Source of the DNA: an uncultured Clostridia bacterium | GTDB taxonomy: Bacteria; Bacillota; Clostridia; Peptostreptococcales; Anaerovoracaceae | NCBI GenBank assembly: GCA_938049335.1 | Contig: CALIYX010000025.1 | Location: forward strand, 1-64,000 | Length of the DNA: 64,000 nucleotides | Direction of reading: 5' to 3' | The notes under the pieces: generated by a model | Told to the model about the DNA's origin: nothing | The model's input: only the letters and a program-made list of their open reading frames with translations | Databases searched by the model: none | Shown here: one piece after another, positions 49,528-58,736 of the stretch | Position numbering within the stretch: position 1 is the stretch's first letter | Layout of the letters: every line of letters starts with the position of its first letter | Made by a program: the position numbers and the translations under genes

Positions 49528-52371
49528 TTAATTGTCATTTTTATTCAAAAGAGGCTTTAGATAGTGCCCCGTATAACTCTGCTTGCATTTTATTATTTCT
49601 TCAGGTGTTCCGCTGAAAACTATCTGTCCACCCTTGTCTCCACCCTCTGGTCCGAGGTCGATTATGTGGTCAGCACACTTGATTACCTCAAGATTGTGCT
49701 CAATTACAACTACAGTGTTTCCGGCATCTACAAGTTGCTGCAGCACTGATACCAGTTTATCAACATCGGCAAAATGAAGTCCTGTTGTCGGCTCATCTAA
49801 TATATATAGTGTGTTTCCGGTGCTTCTCTTTGATAGCTCTGTAGCAAGTTTTATTCGCTGTGCCTCTCCGCCTGAGAGCTGGGTCGAAGGCTGTCCGATT
49901 TTGATATATCCTAGCCCCACATCTTGAAGCGTTTTTAGGTGACGCATTATGCTTGGAATATTCTTGAAGAACTCTACTCCCTCATCTACGCTCATGTTTA
50001 GCACATCAAAGATGCTCTTTCCCTTGTATTTTACCTCAAGGGTCTCTCTGTTATACCTCTTTCCACCGCAGACTTCACAAGGAACGTAGACATCTGGCAG
50101 GAAATGCATCTCTATCTTGATTATGCCATCGCCGCTACACGCCTCACAGCGTCCACCCTTTACATTGAAGCTGAATCTTCCTTTGCCAAAGCCTCGCATC
50201 TTTGCCTCTGGCAATGCTGCAAATAGGTCTCTTATCTTGGTAAACATTCCCGTGTATGTCGCTGGATTCGAGCGTGGTGTTCTTCCAATCGGACTCTGGT
50301 CTATGTCTATAACCTTATCTATGCTCTCAAGACCCAAAATAGCCTCGTGCTCGCCCGCATTTGCATGAGTGCGGTTGATTATCGCTGAAGCACCTTTGTT
50401 GAGGATTTCGTTGATTAGGCTGCTCTTGCCCGATCCCGAAACGCCAGTCACGCAAACAAGCTCTCCTAAAGGAATATCTACATCGAGATTTTTTAAATTA
50501 TTTGCACGTGCGCCCTTAATTGTAATTAATTTTCCATTACCCTCTCTTCGATGCTCTGGCAGCTCTATTTTCTTTGCTCCTGACAGATACTGCCCTGTGA
50601 TAGAGTTCGGATTTGCTTTGATTTCTTCCGCAGTTCCCTGAGCCACGACCTCGCCGCCATGAATTCCTGCCCCTGGCCCAATATCAACAATCTGGTCAGC
50701 CGCATACATAGTATCCTCATCATGCTCTACAACAATCAAAGTATTTCCGATATCAGTAAGACGCCTTAGCGTCGCTAAAAGCTTATCATTATCCCTTTGG
50801 TGAAGCCCAATACTAGGCTCATCGAGTATGTATAGTACGCCGACAAGACTCGAACCTATCTGCGTTGCAAGTCTTATTCTCTGAGACTCGCCGCCCGATA
50901 GAGTTCCTGCCGAGCGAGATAGCGTCAAATAGTCTAGACCTACATTGACAAGAAATGAAAGTCTTTCTTTAATCTCTTTTACAATCTGCCTTGCAATAAG
51001 CATATCCTTTTCGCTGAGCTCAAGATTTTCAACAAAGCTGAGGGCATCGCGCACTGGTAAATCCGAAAGTTCCGCGATATTCTTTTCTCCGACAGTTACT
51101 GCCAGAACCTCAGGTCTAAGTCTCTTACCCTGACAAACCTCACATTTGTGAACTGTCATGAACTTGCCCATCCACTCCTTCATCAAATCTGAATTGGACT
51201 CGCGATAGCGTCTCTCAAGATTTACAATAAGTCCCTCAAAGGTATGTTCCCTCTGCTGAACCTTGCCTCGATTACTTGTCAGCTCATACTTTAGCTTGCG
51301 GTCACCCGTTCCGTAGAGAAGCTCATCCTTGAATTTCTTAGGTAGATCCTTGAAAGGCGTGCTTAGGTCAACCTTGTGCATCTCTGCTAAAATTCTAATG
51401 ACATCCCAGTAGTACTTTGTAAACTGCATCGTTGCAAAAATGCGGCTCAAAGCACCCTCTTCTATACTTTCTTCCTCCTTGATAATCGCCTTTTCGTCTA
51501 CCTTTTCGGTAAAGCCGATACCATTGCAAACAGGACATGCGCCAAATGGATTGTTAAATGAGAAGGTTCTTGGCTCTAGCTCCTCGATTCCAATACCATG
51601 GTCTGGGCAGGCTAGTTTTGTTGAAAACATTCTCTCCTTGCTATCCTCACCAGTTCCAAGTTGGGCTAGTACAAGACCCTCGCCCTCTTTAATGGCAAGC
51701 TCCACAGCCTCTGAGATTCTTCCCTGCTGTCCGTCCTTGATTACAATTCTATCTATGACAATTTCAATATTGTGCTTATTGTTCTTCTCGAGCTTGATTT
51801 CCTCTTCATTGATCTGGTATAGCTCTCCGTCGATTCTAAGCCTTGTAAATCCCTCACGCCTTATTCTGTCTATGAGCTTCTCATGTTGACCTTTTCTGCC
51901 TCTCACAACAGGGGCGAGAAGAATCAGCTTGGTTCCCTCTTCGTATTCCATCAAAGCATCGACAATCTGATCCACGCTTTGACTGCTGATCTCGCGTCCA
52001 CAAATATGACAGTGCGGAACTCCAACCCTCGCATAAAGAAGTCTCAAATAGTCGTGAATCTCCGTGACCGTACCAACGGTTGAGCGCGGGTTCTTGCTCG
52101 TCGTCTTTTGGTCTATGGAAATAGCTGGCGAAAGTCCCTCAATGAACTCAACATCTGGCTTTTCCATCTGCCCAAGGAACTGCCTTGCGTATGAAGAAAG
52201 GCTCTCAACATAACGACGCTGGCCCTCCGCATAAATCGTATCAAAAGCAAGTGAAGACTTACCCGAGCCCGAAAGACCCGTAAGCACAACCATCTTGTCG
52301 CGCGGTATCTTCAAATCTATATTTCTAAGGTTGTTCGCTCTTGCACCCTTTATATATATCTCGTTTTGCAT
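49528..52371 (-). CDS. uvrA: Excinuclease ABC subunit A
   Basis: The 947-residue DNA-damage sensor has two ABC ATPase modules: Walker A GLSGSGKSSLAF and GVSGSGKSSLIN, and signatures LSGGESQRIRLA and LSGGEAQRIKLA. Zinc modules have CHICG and, later, GGRCEACSGDG with PCEVCGGKRYN. It loads UvrB at bulky lesions for nucleotide excision repair. It lies 48 nt downstream of uvrB, which works with it. Confidence 0.98.
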   Translation of the reverse strand: MQNEIYIKGARANNLRNIDLKIPRDKMVVLTGLSGSGKSSLAFDTIYAEGQRRYVESLSSYARQFLGQMEKPDVEFIEGLSPAISIDQKTTSKNPRSTVGTVTEIHDYLRLLYARVGVPHCHICGREISSQSVDQIVDALMEYEEGTKLILLAPVVRGRKGQHEKLIDRIRREGFTRLRIDGELYQINEEEIKLEKNNKHNIEIVIDRIVIKDGQQGRISEAVELAIKEGEGLVLAQLGTGEDSKERMFSTKLACPDHGIGIEELEPRTFSFNNPFGACPVCNGIGFTEKVDEKAIIKEEESIEEGALSRIFATMQFTKYYWDVIRILAEMHKVDLSTPFKDLPKKFKDELLYGTGDRKLKYELTSNRGKVQQREHTFEGLIVNLERRYRESNSDLMKEWMGKFMTVHKCEVCQGKRLRPEVLAVTVGEKNIAELSDLPVRDALSFVENLELSEKDMLIARQIVKEIKERLSFLVNVGLDYLTLSRSAGTLSGGESQRIRLATQIGSSLVGVLYILDEPSIGLHQRDNDKLLATLRRLTDIGNTLIVVEHDEDTMYAADQIVDIGPGAGIHGGEVVAQGTAEEIKANPNSITGQYLSGAKKIELPEHRREGNGKLITIKGARANNLKNLDVDIPLGELVCVTGVSGSGKSSLINEILNKGASAIINRTHANAGEHEAILGLESIDKVIDIDQSPIGRTPRSNPATYTGMFTKIRDLFAALPEAKMRGFGKGRFSFNVKGGRCEACSGDGIIKIEMHFLPDVYVPCEVCGGKRYNRETLEVKYKGKSIFDVLNMSVDEGVEFFKNIPSIMRHLKTLQDVGLGYIKIGQPSTQLSGGEAQRIKLATELSKRSTGNTLYILDEPTTGLHFADVDKLVSVLQQLVDAGNTVVVIEHNLEVIKCADHIIDLGPEGGDKGGQIVFSGTPEEIIKCKQSYTGHYLKPLLNKNDN

Positions 52372-52419
52372 TTACAAAATCCCTTCCGTCCCATAAATAT
52401 CTTTAATCTACATCAAAGC

Positions 52420-54393
52420 CTATAGCCTCGACTTGTACTCAAATACAATATCTCTAAGCTCAGCTGCGCGCTCAAACTGAAGGTCTTTAGCAGCCTGCTT
52501 CATCTCAGTCTCAAGCTTCTTAACCAGAGCCTTAAGCTCCTTAGTCGTAAGTTCAGAAGCCTTCTTGCCCTTGTAGTTCTCCTCGCCATCAGCCTGCTTG
52601 GTCGCCTCGATAACATCTCTAACTGACTTAGAAACGCTCTTAGGCGTGATTCCATGCTCTTCATTATATGCCGACTGGATTCCTCTACGTCTATCCGTTT
52701 CGTCAATTGCTGCCTGCATAGCCCTGCTAATATGGTCAGCGTACATGATAACTCTGCCGTCCACATTTCTCGCAGCACGACCTATGGTCTGTATCAAAGA
52801 AGTCTCAGTTCTCAGGAAGCCTTCCTTATCAGCATCCAAAATCGCCACAAGCGATACCTCAGGAATATCAAGACCCTCTCTGAGAAGGTTGATTCCAACT
52901 AGTACATCAAAGACACCAAGTCTCAAATCCCTTATAATCTCAAGTCGCTCAAGCGTATCAATCTCCGAATGCAGATATCTAACTTTGATTCCTGCCTTCT
53001 GTAGATACTCTGTTAGACCCTCGGCCATCTTCTTCGTCAAAGTAGTTATGAAGGCTCTCTCACCCTTCTTCACAACAGCGTTTAATTCACCTATGATATC
53101 GTCAATCTGGTTCTCGGTAGGTCTAATGTCTATAGGCGGATCGAGAAGCCCTGTCGGTCTGATAACCTGCTCAGCTGTAATTCCCTCGGACTGCTCCTTT
53201 TCGTAAGCTGCAGGTGTTGCACTACAGAACATTATCTGATGAATTAGGCCTTCCCACTCATCAAACTGCAAAGGTCTGTTGTCTAGCGCCGAAGGAAGGC
53301 GGAAGCCGTACTCCACAAGCGAGCTCTTTCTCGAGCGGTCACCAGCATACATCGCCCTAAGCTGTGGAAGCATGACATGAGATTCATCTATAATCGTGAT
53401 GAAATCATCTGGGAAATAGTCTATCAAAGTATATGGTCTAGCACCTGCCTCAAGGCCGTTTATATGCCTCGAATAGTTCTCTATACCTTTACAGGTTCCG
53501 ACCTCTCTAAGCATCTCCATATCATACCTAGTTCTCTGCTCAATTCTCTGAGCCTCAAGAAGCTTTCCCCTGTCCTTGAACCACTTGATTCTGTCCTCTA
53601 GCTCCTGCTCTATCGTAACGAGCGCCCTCTCCATGTTCTCCTTTGATGTAACATAGTGAGATGCAGGATAAATCGCCACATGCTTTCTGAGTCCGACAAT
53701 TTCACCAGTCAAAGGATTCAGCTCCTTGATGGTCTCTATCTCGTCGCCAAACAGCTCAATTCTCACCGCATGGTCAGCACCAGCAGGAAAAATATCTATG
53801 ATGTCACCTCTAACGCGGAATGTTCCTCGGTCAAAATCAACGTCGTTGCGCATGTACTGGATATCTACAAGCTTCATTAAAATATCCTTACGCGACTTCT
53901 CCATCCCTGGACGCAGCGAAAGAACCTGATTCTCGTAATCAAGCGGGCTACCTAGACCGTATATACACGAAACACTGGCAACTATGATAACATCGCGCCT
54001 CTCTGAAAGCGCTGCAGTCGCACTATGCCTGAGCTTCTCAATCTCAGCATTGATGTCCGAATCCTTCTCGATATATGTATCCGTCGAAGGCACATAGGCC
54101 TCAGGCTGGTAGTAGTCGTAGTATGAAACGAAGTACTCAACCGCATTCTCAGGAAAAAACTCCTTAAACTCACCATGAAGCTGAGCTGCAAGCGTCTTAT
54201 TATGGCTGATGATCAAAGTAGGGCGATTAAGCTCCTTTATGACATTCGCCATAGTAAAAGTCTTTCCTGATCCAGTTACACCAAGAAGTGTCTGCGCCTT
54301 CTTGCCACTTCTAAAAGCCTTTACCAATTTTTCTATCGCTTGTGGCTGATCTCCAGTCGGAGCAAATTCCGAAACGAGCTTAAACCCTGACAT
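52420..54393 (-). CDS. uvrB: Excinuclease ABC subunit B
   Basis: The 657-residue helicase-like protein has Walker A GVTGSGKTFTMANV, the damage-probing beta-hairpin region VSYYDYYQPEAYVP, DEAD-like IIDESHVMLPQ, and helicase motifs through RAARNVDGRVIMYAD. The C-terminal UVR helix (LQFERAAELRDIVFEY) binds UvrC. It starts the uvrB-uvrA operon behind its own promoter. UvrC is not in the window. Confidence 0.98.
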   Translation of the reverse strand: MSGFKLVSEFAPTGDQPQAIEKLVKAFRSGKKAQTLLGVTGSGKTFTMANVIKELNRPTLIISHNKTLAAQLHGEFKEFFPENAVEYFVSYYDYYQPEAYVPSTDTYIEKDSDINAEIEKLRHSATAALSERRDVIIVASVSCIYGLGSPLDYENQVLSLRPGMEKSRKDILMKLVDIQYMRNDVDFDRGTFRVRGDIIDIFPAGADHAVRIELFGDEIETIKELNPLTGEIVGLRKHVAIYPASHYVTSKENMERALVTIEQELEDRIKWFKDRGKLLEAQRIEQRTRYDMEMLREVGTCKGIENYSRHINGLEAGARPYTLIDYFPDDFITIIDESHVMLPQLRAMYAGDRSRKSSLVEYGFRLPSALDNRPLQFDEWEGLIHQIMFCSATPAAYEKEQSEGITAEQVIRPTGLLDPPIDIRPTENQIDDIIGELNAVVKKGERAFITTLTKKMAEGLTEYLQKAGIKVRYLHSEIDTLERLEIIRDLRLGVFDVLVGINLLREGLDIPEVSLVAILDADKEGFLRTETSLIQTIGRAARNVDGRVIMYADHISRAMQAAIDETDRRRGIQSAYNEEHGITPKSVSKSVRDVIEATKQADGEENYKGKKASELTTKELKALVKKLETEMKQAAKDLQFERAAELRDIVFEYKSRL

Positions 54394-54419
54394 AAAGCTA
54401 AATTCCTTTCATCTATCTA

Positions 54420-54436
54420 AAGTACACTAAGTACTT
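54420..54436 (-). promoter_or_regulatory. Inverted repeat in the uvrB leader
   Basis: AAGTAC and GTACTT are separated by 5 nt, placed about 16-32 nt after the predicted start. It does not match the Gram-positive LexA box (GAAC-N4-GTTC), so the regulator, if any, is unknown. Confidence 0.4.
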
Positions 54437-54458
54437 ATACACCAATTTCATAGCTTTG

Positions 54459-54487
54459 ATTATAAATCCTTAGCACATTTTTTGCAA
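54459..54487 (-). promoter_or_regulatory. uvrBA promoter
   Basis: On the minus strand TTGCAA (54482-54487) and TATAAT (54459-54464) are 17 bp apart. Confidence 0.75.
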
Positions 54488-54504
54488 CATATGTTCTTTT
54501 TTTC

Positions 54505-54535
54505 ATCAAAATAGGAGCCGGTCAAACCGACTCCT
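54505..54535 (-). terminator. Terminator after oppF
   Basis: Arms AGGAGTCGGT and ACCGGCTCCT with a 3-nt loop are followed on the minus strand by ATTTTGATG and a further A/T tract. It ends the opp operon ahead of uvrB. Confidence 0.8.
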
Positions 54536-54545
54536 TAAATAGCTT

Positions 54546-55496
54546 CTATTTATTTAGCTCCTCTTGATACTTTGCAAACTCAGCTTCGTTCGCCCAAACA
54601 AAGTGATCAGGTCTAATTTCCATCCACTTTGGCTTGTCAGTTGAGTAGTCGTGCTGTGAAGGATCGTAAACCTTTAGCACCTTCTTCTTCTCGTGCTCTG
54701 GATCTGGCATTGGTATAGCCGAAAGCAGTGCCTGAGTGTAAGGATGCATAGGGTGTGCGAAAAGCTCCTCAGTCTCAGCAAGCTCAACCAGAACGCCCTT
54801 GTGAATTACACAGATTCTGTCGCATATAAATCTCATAACCGAAAGGTCATGTGAAATGAACAGATATGTGAGTCCCATCTCCCTCTGCAGCTTAGCCATT
54901 AGGTTCAAAACCTGTGCTCTAATCGATACGTCAAGCGCTGAGATAGGCTCGTCCGCAATAATGAACTCCGGATTCATAACCATGGCTCTTGCAATACCGA
55001 TACGCTGTCTCTGACCACCCGAGAATTCGTGTGGAAATCTGCTTGCAAACTCAGGCAGGAGTCCTACAGAATCTAAGGCCTCTGAGATTATTCTGTTACG
55101 TTCTTGCTTACTTAGCTTCTTAGGTAGGTTTAGAAGTCCTTCTGCAATGATATAGTCAACCTTGGCACGCTCGTTCAGCGAAGCCATAGGATCCTGGAAT
55201 ATCATCTGTATCTTACGCGTTACCTCTATGTCCTTTTCCTTTGAAATTTTGCCGCTTATGCGTTCACCGTCGTAGATAATTTCTCCGCCAGAAGTAGGGT
55301 TTATACGAATTATAGCTCGTCCGATTGTGGTCTTACCAGAACCAGACTCACCAACTAGACCAAAGGTCTCACCCTTATAAATCTGGAAGCTCGCCTTATC
55401 TACAGCCGTAAATGGATTTCTACGCGAACCGAACTGGACCGTGAGGTCGCGAACGTCGACGAGAACCTTTTTTTCCTTCTTCTCTTTTTCGTTCAT
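54546..55496 (-). CDS. oppF: Oligopeptide ABC transporter ATP-binding protein OppF
   Basis: The 316-residue ATPase has Walker A GESGSGKTTIGRAI, Q-loop IFQDPMASLNERAKV, signature FSGGQRQRIGIARA and Walker B FIIADEPISALD. The C-terminal oligopeptide extension HPMHPYTQALLSAIPMPDPE is characteristic of OppD/F. The ATG at 55496 has AGGAGG 7 nt upstream and follows oppD at once. It drives peptide import with OppD. Confidence 0.94.
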   Translation of the reverse strand: MNEKEKKEKKVLVDVRDLTVQFGSRRNPFTAVDKASFQIYKGETFGLVGESGSGKTTIGRAIIRINPTSGGEIIYDGERISGKISKEKDIEVTRKIQMIFQDPMASLNERAKVDYIIAEGLLNLPKKLSKQERNRIISEALDSVGLLPEFASRFPHEFSGGQRQRIGIARAMVMNPEFIIADEPISALDVSIRAQVLNLMAKLQREMGLTYLFISHDLSVMRFICDRICVIHKGVLVELAETEELFAHPMHPYTQALLSAIPMPDPEHEKKKVLKVYDPSQHDYSTDKPKWMEIRPDHFVWANEAEFAKYQEELNK

Positions 55497-55497
55497 A

Positions 55498-56565
55498 TTA
55501 CAACCTCCTCTCCGCAAGTCTTTGCACAGCTTCTGGTGGATCTAGCTTAGGAGCTCTTGGATCCATCAGCCATGTTCTAACCCTATGAGTTGGGCTTACC
55601 TCAAAAAACGGCGGTCTTTCTATAAAGTCAATATTCAAAGCATGAGGATTACGAGGTGCAAAAGCATCTCCCTTGATATCCTCCATTAGATTTGGAGGTG
55701 TACCTGTAATCGAATACAAATCCTCACCCTTGATCCCAAGCTGTGGAAGTGAGCTTAGAAGCGCCCAAGTATATGGGTGCTTTGCATCGTAGAAAATTTC
55801 CTCGCACTTACCAACTTCGATGATATCACCTGCATACATTACCGCAATTCTGTCAGCAACATTTGCAACTACACCAAGGTCGTGAGTGATATAGATAGTT
55901 GTTAACTCAAGCTTCTGCTGGAGTGTACGTATAAGCTTAAGAATCTGAGCCTGAATTGTTACGTCAAGCGCTGTTGTAGGCTCATCACATATCAAAACTC
56001 TTGGATCGCAAGCTAGTGCAATAGCTATTACAACACGCTGTCTCATACCACCCGAAAACTCGTGAGGATACTGCTTGCAGCGTCTCTCAGGATCATTTAT
56101 ACCAACGTCCGTCAAAAGCTCAACCGCTCTCTTGTGAGCCTCTTCCTTGTTCACATCTCTGTGAAGCATTACTGTCTCTTCGAGCTGATGTCCAATGGTC
56201 TTAAGTGGATTTAGCGATGTCATAGGGTCCTGCATGATCATAGCAATCTGCTTTCCTCTAATCGTTAGCCACTCCTTTTCGGTCGCATATGTTGAAAGAT
56301 CAACGATTTTTTCGTTTCCGTCCTTGTCCTTATCTCTAAAATATATGTGCCCAGAATCTATTCTACCGTTTGAATCCAGCATTCCTAGGAAGGTCTTCGT
56401 AAATACAGATTTACCAGAACCCGACTCTCCTACAATAGCAATACTCTCACCCCTATGGATGTCGAGGCTGATACCTCTGATTACATTGAGAGTGTCCCCT
56501 CTGAGGCTGAATTTTACATGGAGATCATCAATTGACAATACTACGTTATTAGCCATATTATCCAT
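55498..56565 (-). CDS. oppD: Oligopeptide ABC transporter ATP-binding protein OppD
   Basis: The 355-residue ATPase has Walker A GESGSGKSVFTK, IMQDPMTSLNPLKTIG, signature FSGGMRQRVVIAIAL and Walker B LICDEPTTALD. The C-terminal HPYTWALLSSLPQLG extension is typical of oligopeptide importers, though the usual Fe-S-type Cys cluster is not obvious. A GTG three codons earlier abuts AGGAG, so the ATG at 56565 (8 nt spacing) is preferred. Confidence 0.94.
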   Translation of the reverse strand: MDNMANNVVLSIDDLHVKFSLRGDTLNVIRGISLDIHRGESIAIVGESGSGKSVFTKTFLGMLDSNGRIDSGHIYFRDKDKDGNEKIVDLSTYATEKEWLTIRGKQIAMIMQDPMTSLNPLKTIGHQLEETVMLHRDVNKEEAHKRAVELLTDVGINDPERRCKQYPHEFSGGMRQRVVIAIALACDPRVLICDEPTTALDVTIQAQILKLIRTLQQKLELTTIYITHDLGVVANVADRIAVMYAGDIIEVGKCEEIFYDAKHPYTWALLSSLPQLGIKGEDLYSITGTPPNLMEDIKGDAFAPRNPHALNIDFIERPPFFEVSPTHRVRTWLMDPRAPKLDPPEAVQRLAERRL

Positions 56566-56577
56566 AAAATCCACCTC

Positions 56578-57654
56578 CTACCTGTGATTTCTTGGGTCTG
56601 CAGAATCTGAGAACGCATTACCTATAACATAGAATGCAATAGTAATTAACGACAGAACTGCTGTTGGGAAAATGAGCTGATATCTTAGGTTTGGACTCAT
56701 CATAAGCGTACGACCTGAGTTAACCAGATTACCTAGTGAAGGTACATCTGTTGGCAATCCAAGACCAATGTATGTTACGAATACTTCGTTACTGATAGCT
56801 CCAGGAATTGTCAAAGCCATTCTCAGCATGATAACTGAGACAATGTATGGCAACAGATTCTTTAGGATAATCCTATAAATAGGAGTTCCTAGACATCTTG
56901 AAGCCAAGTTATAATCACGATCTCTAATCATCAAAATCTGATTTCTTATAAACAGTGCCATTGAAAGCCATCCAGTGATGCTCATTGCAAATATCAAAGT
57001 GAATATGCTTCTATCCATTACGTATGCAAGTAGAACTAGCACTATGGTCTGAGGTACGTTATCAAATATATTCCAAAGCTCTGTGAAGAAGAAGTCGAGC
57101 TTTCTTACATAACCCCAAAGGAGTCCAATTGTAATGCCTACAATTGCCTCAACTAATGCAACAACAAAGCCTATAAATAGCGATGTTCTAGTTCCCGCCC
57201 AGATACGTGCCCATAGGTCCTGACCTGCGCTGTTAGTACCGAATATAAACTTTCCTCCTGGCTGCAAGTTACTCATTGCAGCACCGCTATCATAGAAAAA
57301 TACATCGTTTGGCTTTGCCTGTCCTGGTAGAAATGGCTGAATGAATGTAAACGCAAGCAAACCAACCATTATTATCAAGAATCCTACAGCCACCTTTCTG
57401 TGTAAGAAGGTGTTTAATGTTGAGCGCCAGTAGGAATATCCTTTGAAGCTCAATCTCTCAGAATCTCTAAGATCATGTACTGCAAAGCTGAACTTCTCAG
57501 CCTCTGACATCTTTGTTCTATCTATCTTTCCATCTTTGATAGGTGCATCGCCTAGTCCACCGCTCTCGATACGGTCAAGTTCCTTAGCAAGAGCCTCAGA
57601 AGCCTTGTCTTCTAAGTTCTTAGACATATGGTCTTTAATTGAAAACTTATTCAT
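56578..57654 (-). CDS. oppC: Oligopeptide ABC transporter permease OppC
   Basis: The 358-residue permease has a long N-terminal cytoplasmic tail (about 90 residues), then six spans. FGTNSAGQDLWARIWAGTRTS and the EAA loop with GTPIYRIILKNLLPYIV mark OppC/DppC. Its ATG overlaps the oppB stop (TAATG), showing coupling. It forms the membrane channel with OppB. Confidence 0.94.
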   Translation of the reverse strand: MNKFSIKDHMSKNLEDKASEALAKELDRIESGGLGDAPIKDGKIDRTKMSEAEKFSFAVHDLRDSERLSFKGYSYWRSTLNTFLHRKVAVGFLIIMVGLLAFTFIQPFLPGQAKPNDVFFYDSGAAMSNLQPGGKFIFGTNSAGQDLWARIWAGTRTSLFIGFVVALVEAIVGITIGLLWGYVRKLDFFFTELWNIFDNVPQTIVLVLLAYVMDRSIFTLIFAMSITGWLSMALFIRNQILMIRDRDYNLASRCLGTPIYRIILKNLLPYIVSVIMLRMALTIPGAISNEVFVTYIGLGLPTDVPSLGNLVNSGRTLMMSPNLRYQLIFPTAVLSLITIAFYVIGNAFSDSADPRNHR

Positions 57655-58595
57655 TAACGAGCACCTCCCTTCTTGCTGAATGAAATTCTTGGGTCCACTA
57701 CTGTCATCATCACGTCACCCAAAATGAGTCCCGCAATACTTAATGCTGAGTAAATCAAAACTAGTGCCTGAACAACTGTGTTATCCTGACCCTGAATACA
57801 TTTTACTAGAAGTCCACCCATTCCTGGAATTGAATATAGTGACTCAATATAGATCGATCCTACAAGCGTCAAAAGGAATGAAGTAGGTATGTACTGCACT
57901 AGTGGAACAAAAGCATTACGGAAAATCTGCTTGTTCATGATATCCTTGGACTTCATGCCCTTTGCTGTAGCTAGCTTTACATAATCCTTATTGCTTTCAT
58001 CAATCATATATCTTCTCAGCCACATAGCGTAGTAGGAAATATTACCTAGCGCTAGTGAAAATACTGGAAGAATGTAGGTTTCCCATCTGTTTGCGTTAAA
58101 CAGTGTCGATATACCTAAAATACTTGTTCCGTACATCTGTATAAACAGATAGTAGACGACCGCGGGTACCGCGTTAATAAGTACGATAAATACAGTTCCA
58201 ATATGATCTGGAATCCTTCCCTTATACTGTGCCATAGCTCTTCCTAGTGGTATACCAAGAAGAAGTGAAATCACAAGCGACATCGCACCAAGCCACATAG
58301 AAATTGGAATCTTGTCAGCCAAAATCTTTGTAATTGCAACACCTGGACGGTAGCGCGAGGATTTGCCTAAATCTCCGTGAAGTAGATTGCTGTAGAAGCG
58401 TCCTAGTTGTTCTGGAAGTGGATCCTTTAGCCCCTTCATCTCTAGTTGCCTGTCAACCTGAGCATCTGTTAGCTTATCGAAGTTATTGAAATATCCCTCG
58501 ATAGGCATGAGTCTAAGCAGACAGAATACTATCGTACATACGATAAGTAGAGTTATAAAGGAACGTAGGATTCGTTTTGTTAAATATGAAGCCAT
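57654..58595 (-). CDS. oppB: Oligopeptide ABC transporter permease OppB
   Basis: The 313-residue permease has the OppB/DppB layout: a first span (FITLLIVCTIVFCLLRLMPI), then an extracytoplasmic stretch. GDLGKSSRYRPGV, the EAA loop KLATAKGMKSKDIMNKQIFRNA and the C-terminal DPRISF follow. A GGAGG site lies 7 nt before the ATG. It is preceded by a hairpin that separates it from oppA. Confidence 0.94.
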   Translation of the reverse strand: MASYLTKRILRSFITLLIVCTIVFCLLRLMPIEGYFNNFDKLTDAQVDRQLEMKGLKDPLPEQLGRFYSNLLHGDLGKSSRYRPGVAITKILADKIPISMWLGAMSLVISLLLGIPLGRAMAQYKGRIPDHIGTVFIVLINAVPAVVYYLFIQMYGTSILGISTLFNANRWETYILPVFSLALGNISYYAMWLRRYMIDESNKDYVKLATAKGMKSKDIMNKQIFRNAFVPLVQYIPTSFLLTLVGSIYIESLYSIPGMGGLLVKCIQGQDNTVVQALVLIYSALSIAGLILGDVMMTVVDPRISFSKKGGAR

Positions 58596-58656
58596 TTATA
58601 AGCCTCCAATCCTTAAAATTTGTGTCAGTTTATTATGTCAATTCCTATATCTAATA

Positions 58657-58687
58657 ATAGCCAGAGAGACTTAATCTCCCTGGCTAT
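58657..58687 (-). terminator. Leaky-type hairpin between oppA and oppB
   Basis: Arms ATAGCCAG and CTGGCTAT, with an inner GAGA/TCTC, are followed on the minus strand by TATTATTAG, not a full T-run. It could act as a partial terminator or a 3' stabiliser giving more OppA than permease. Confidence 0.6.
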
Positions 58688-58736
58688 ATTAACACCAATA
58701 ATCACGCTAATTCTTTATGAAAGTCTTCTCAATAAT

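Noticed and set aside
52598..53206. A 202-codon plus-strand frame
   Set aside because: It lies antisense within uvrB, whose helicase motifs span the region; Ser/Ile-rich shadow composition is typical of antisense frames.
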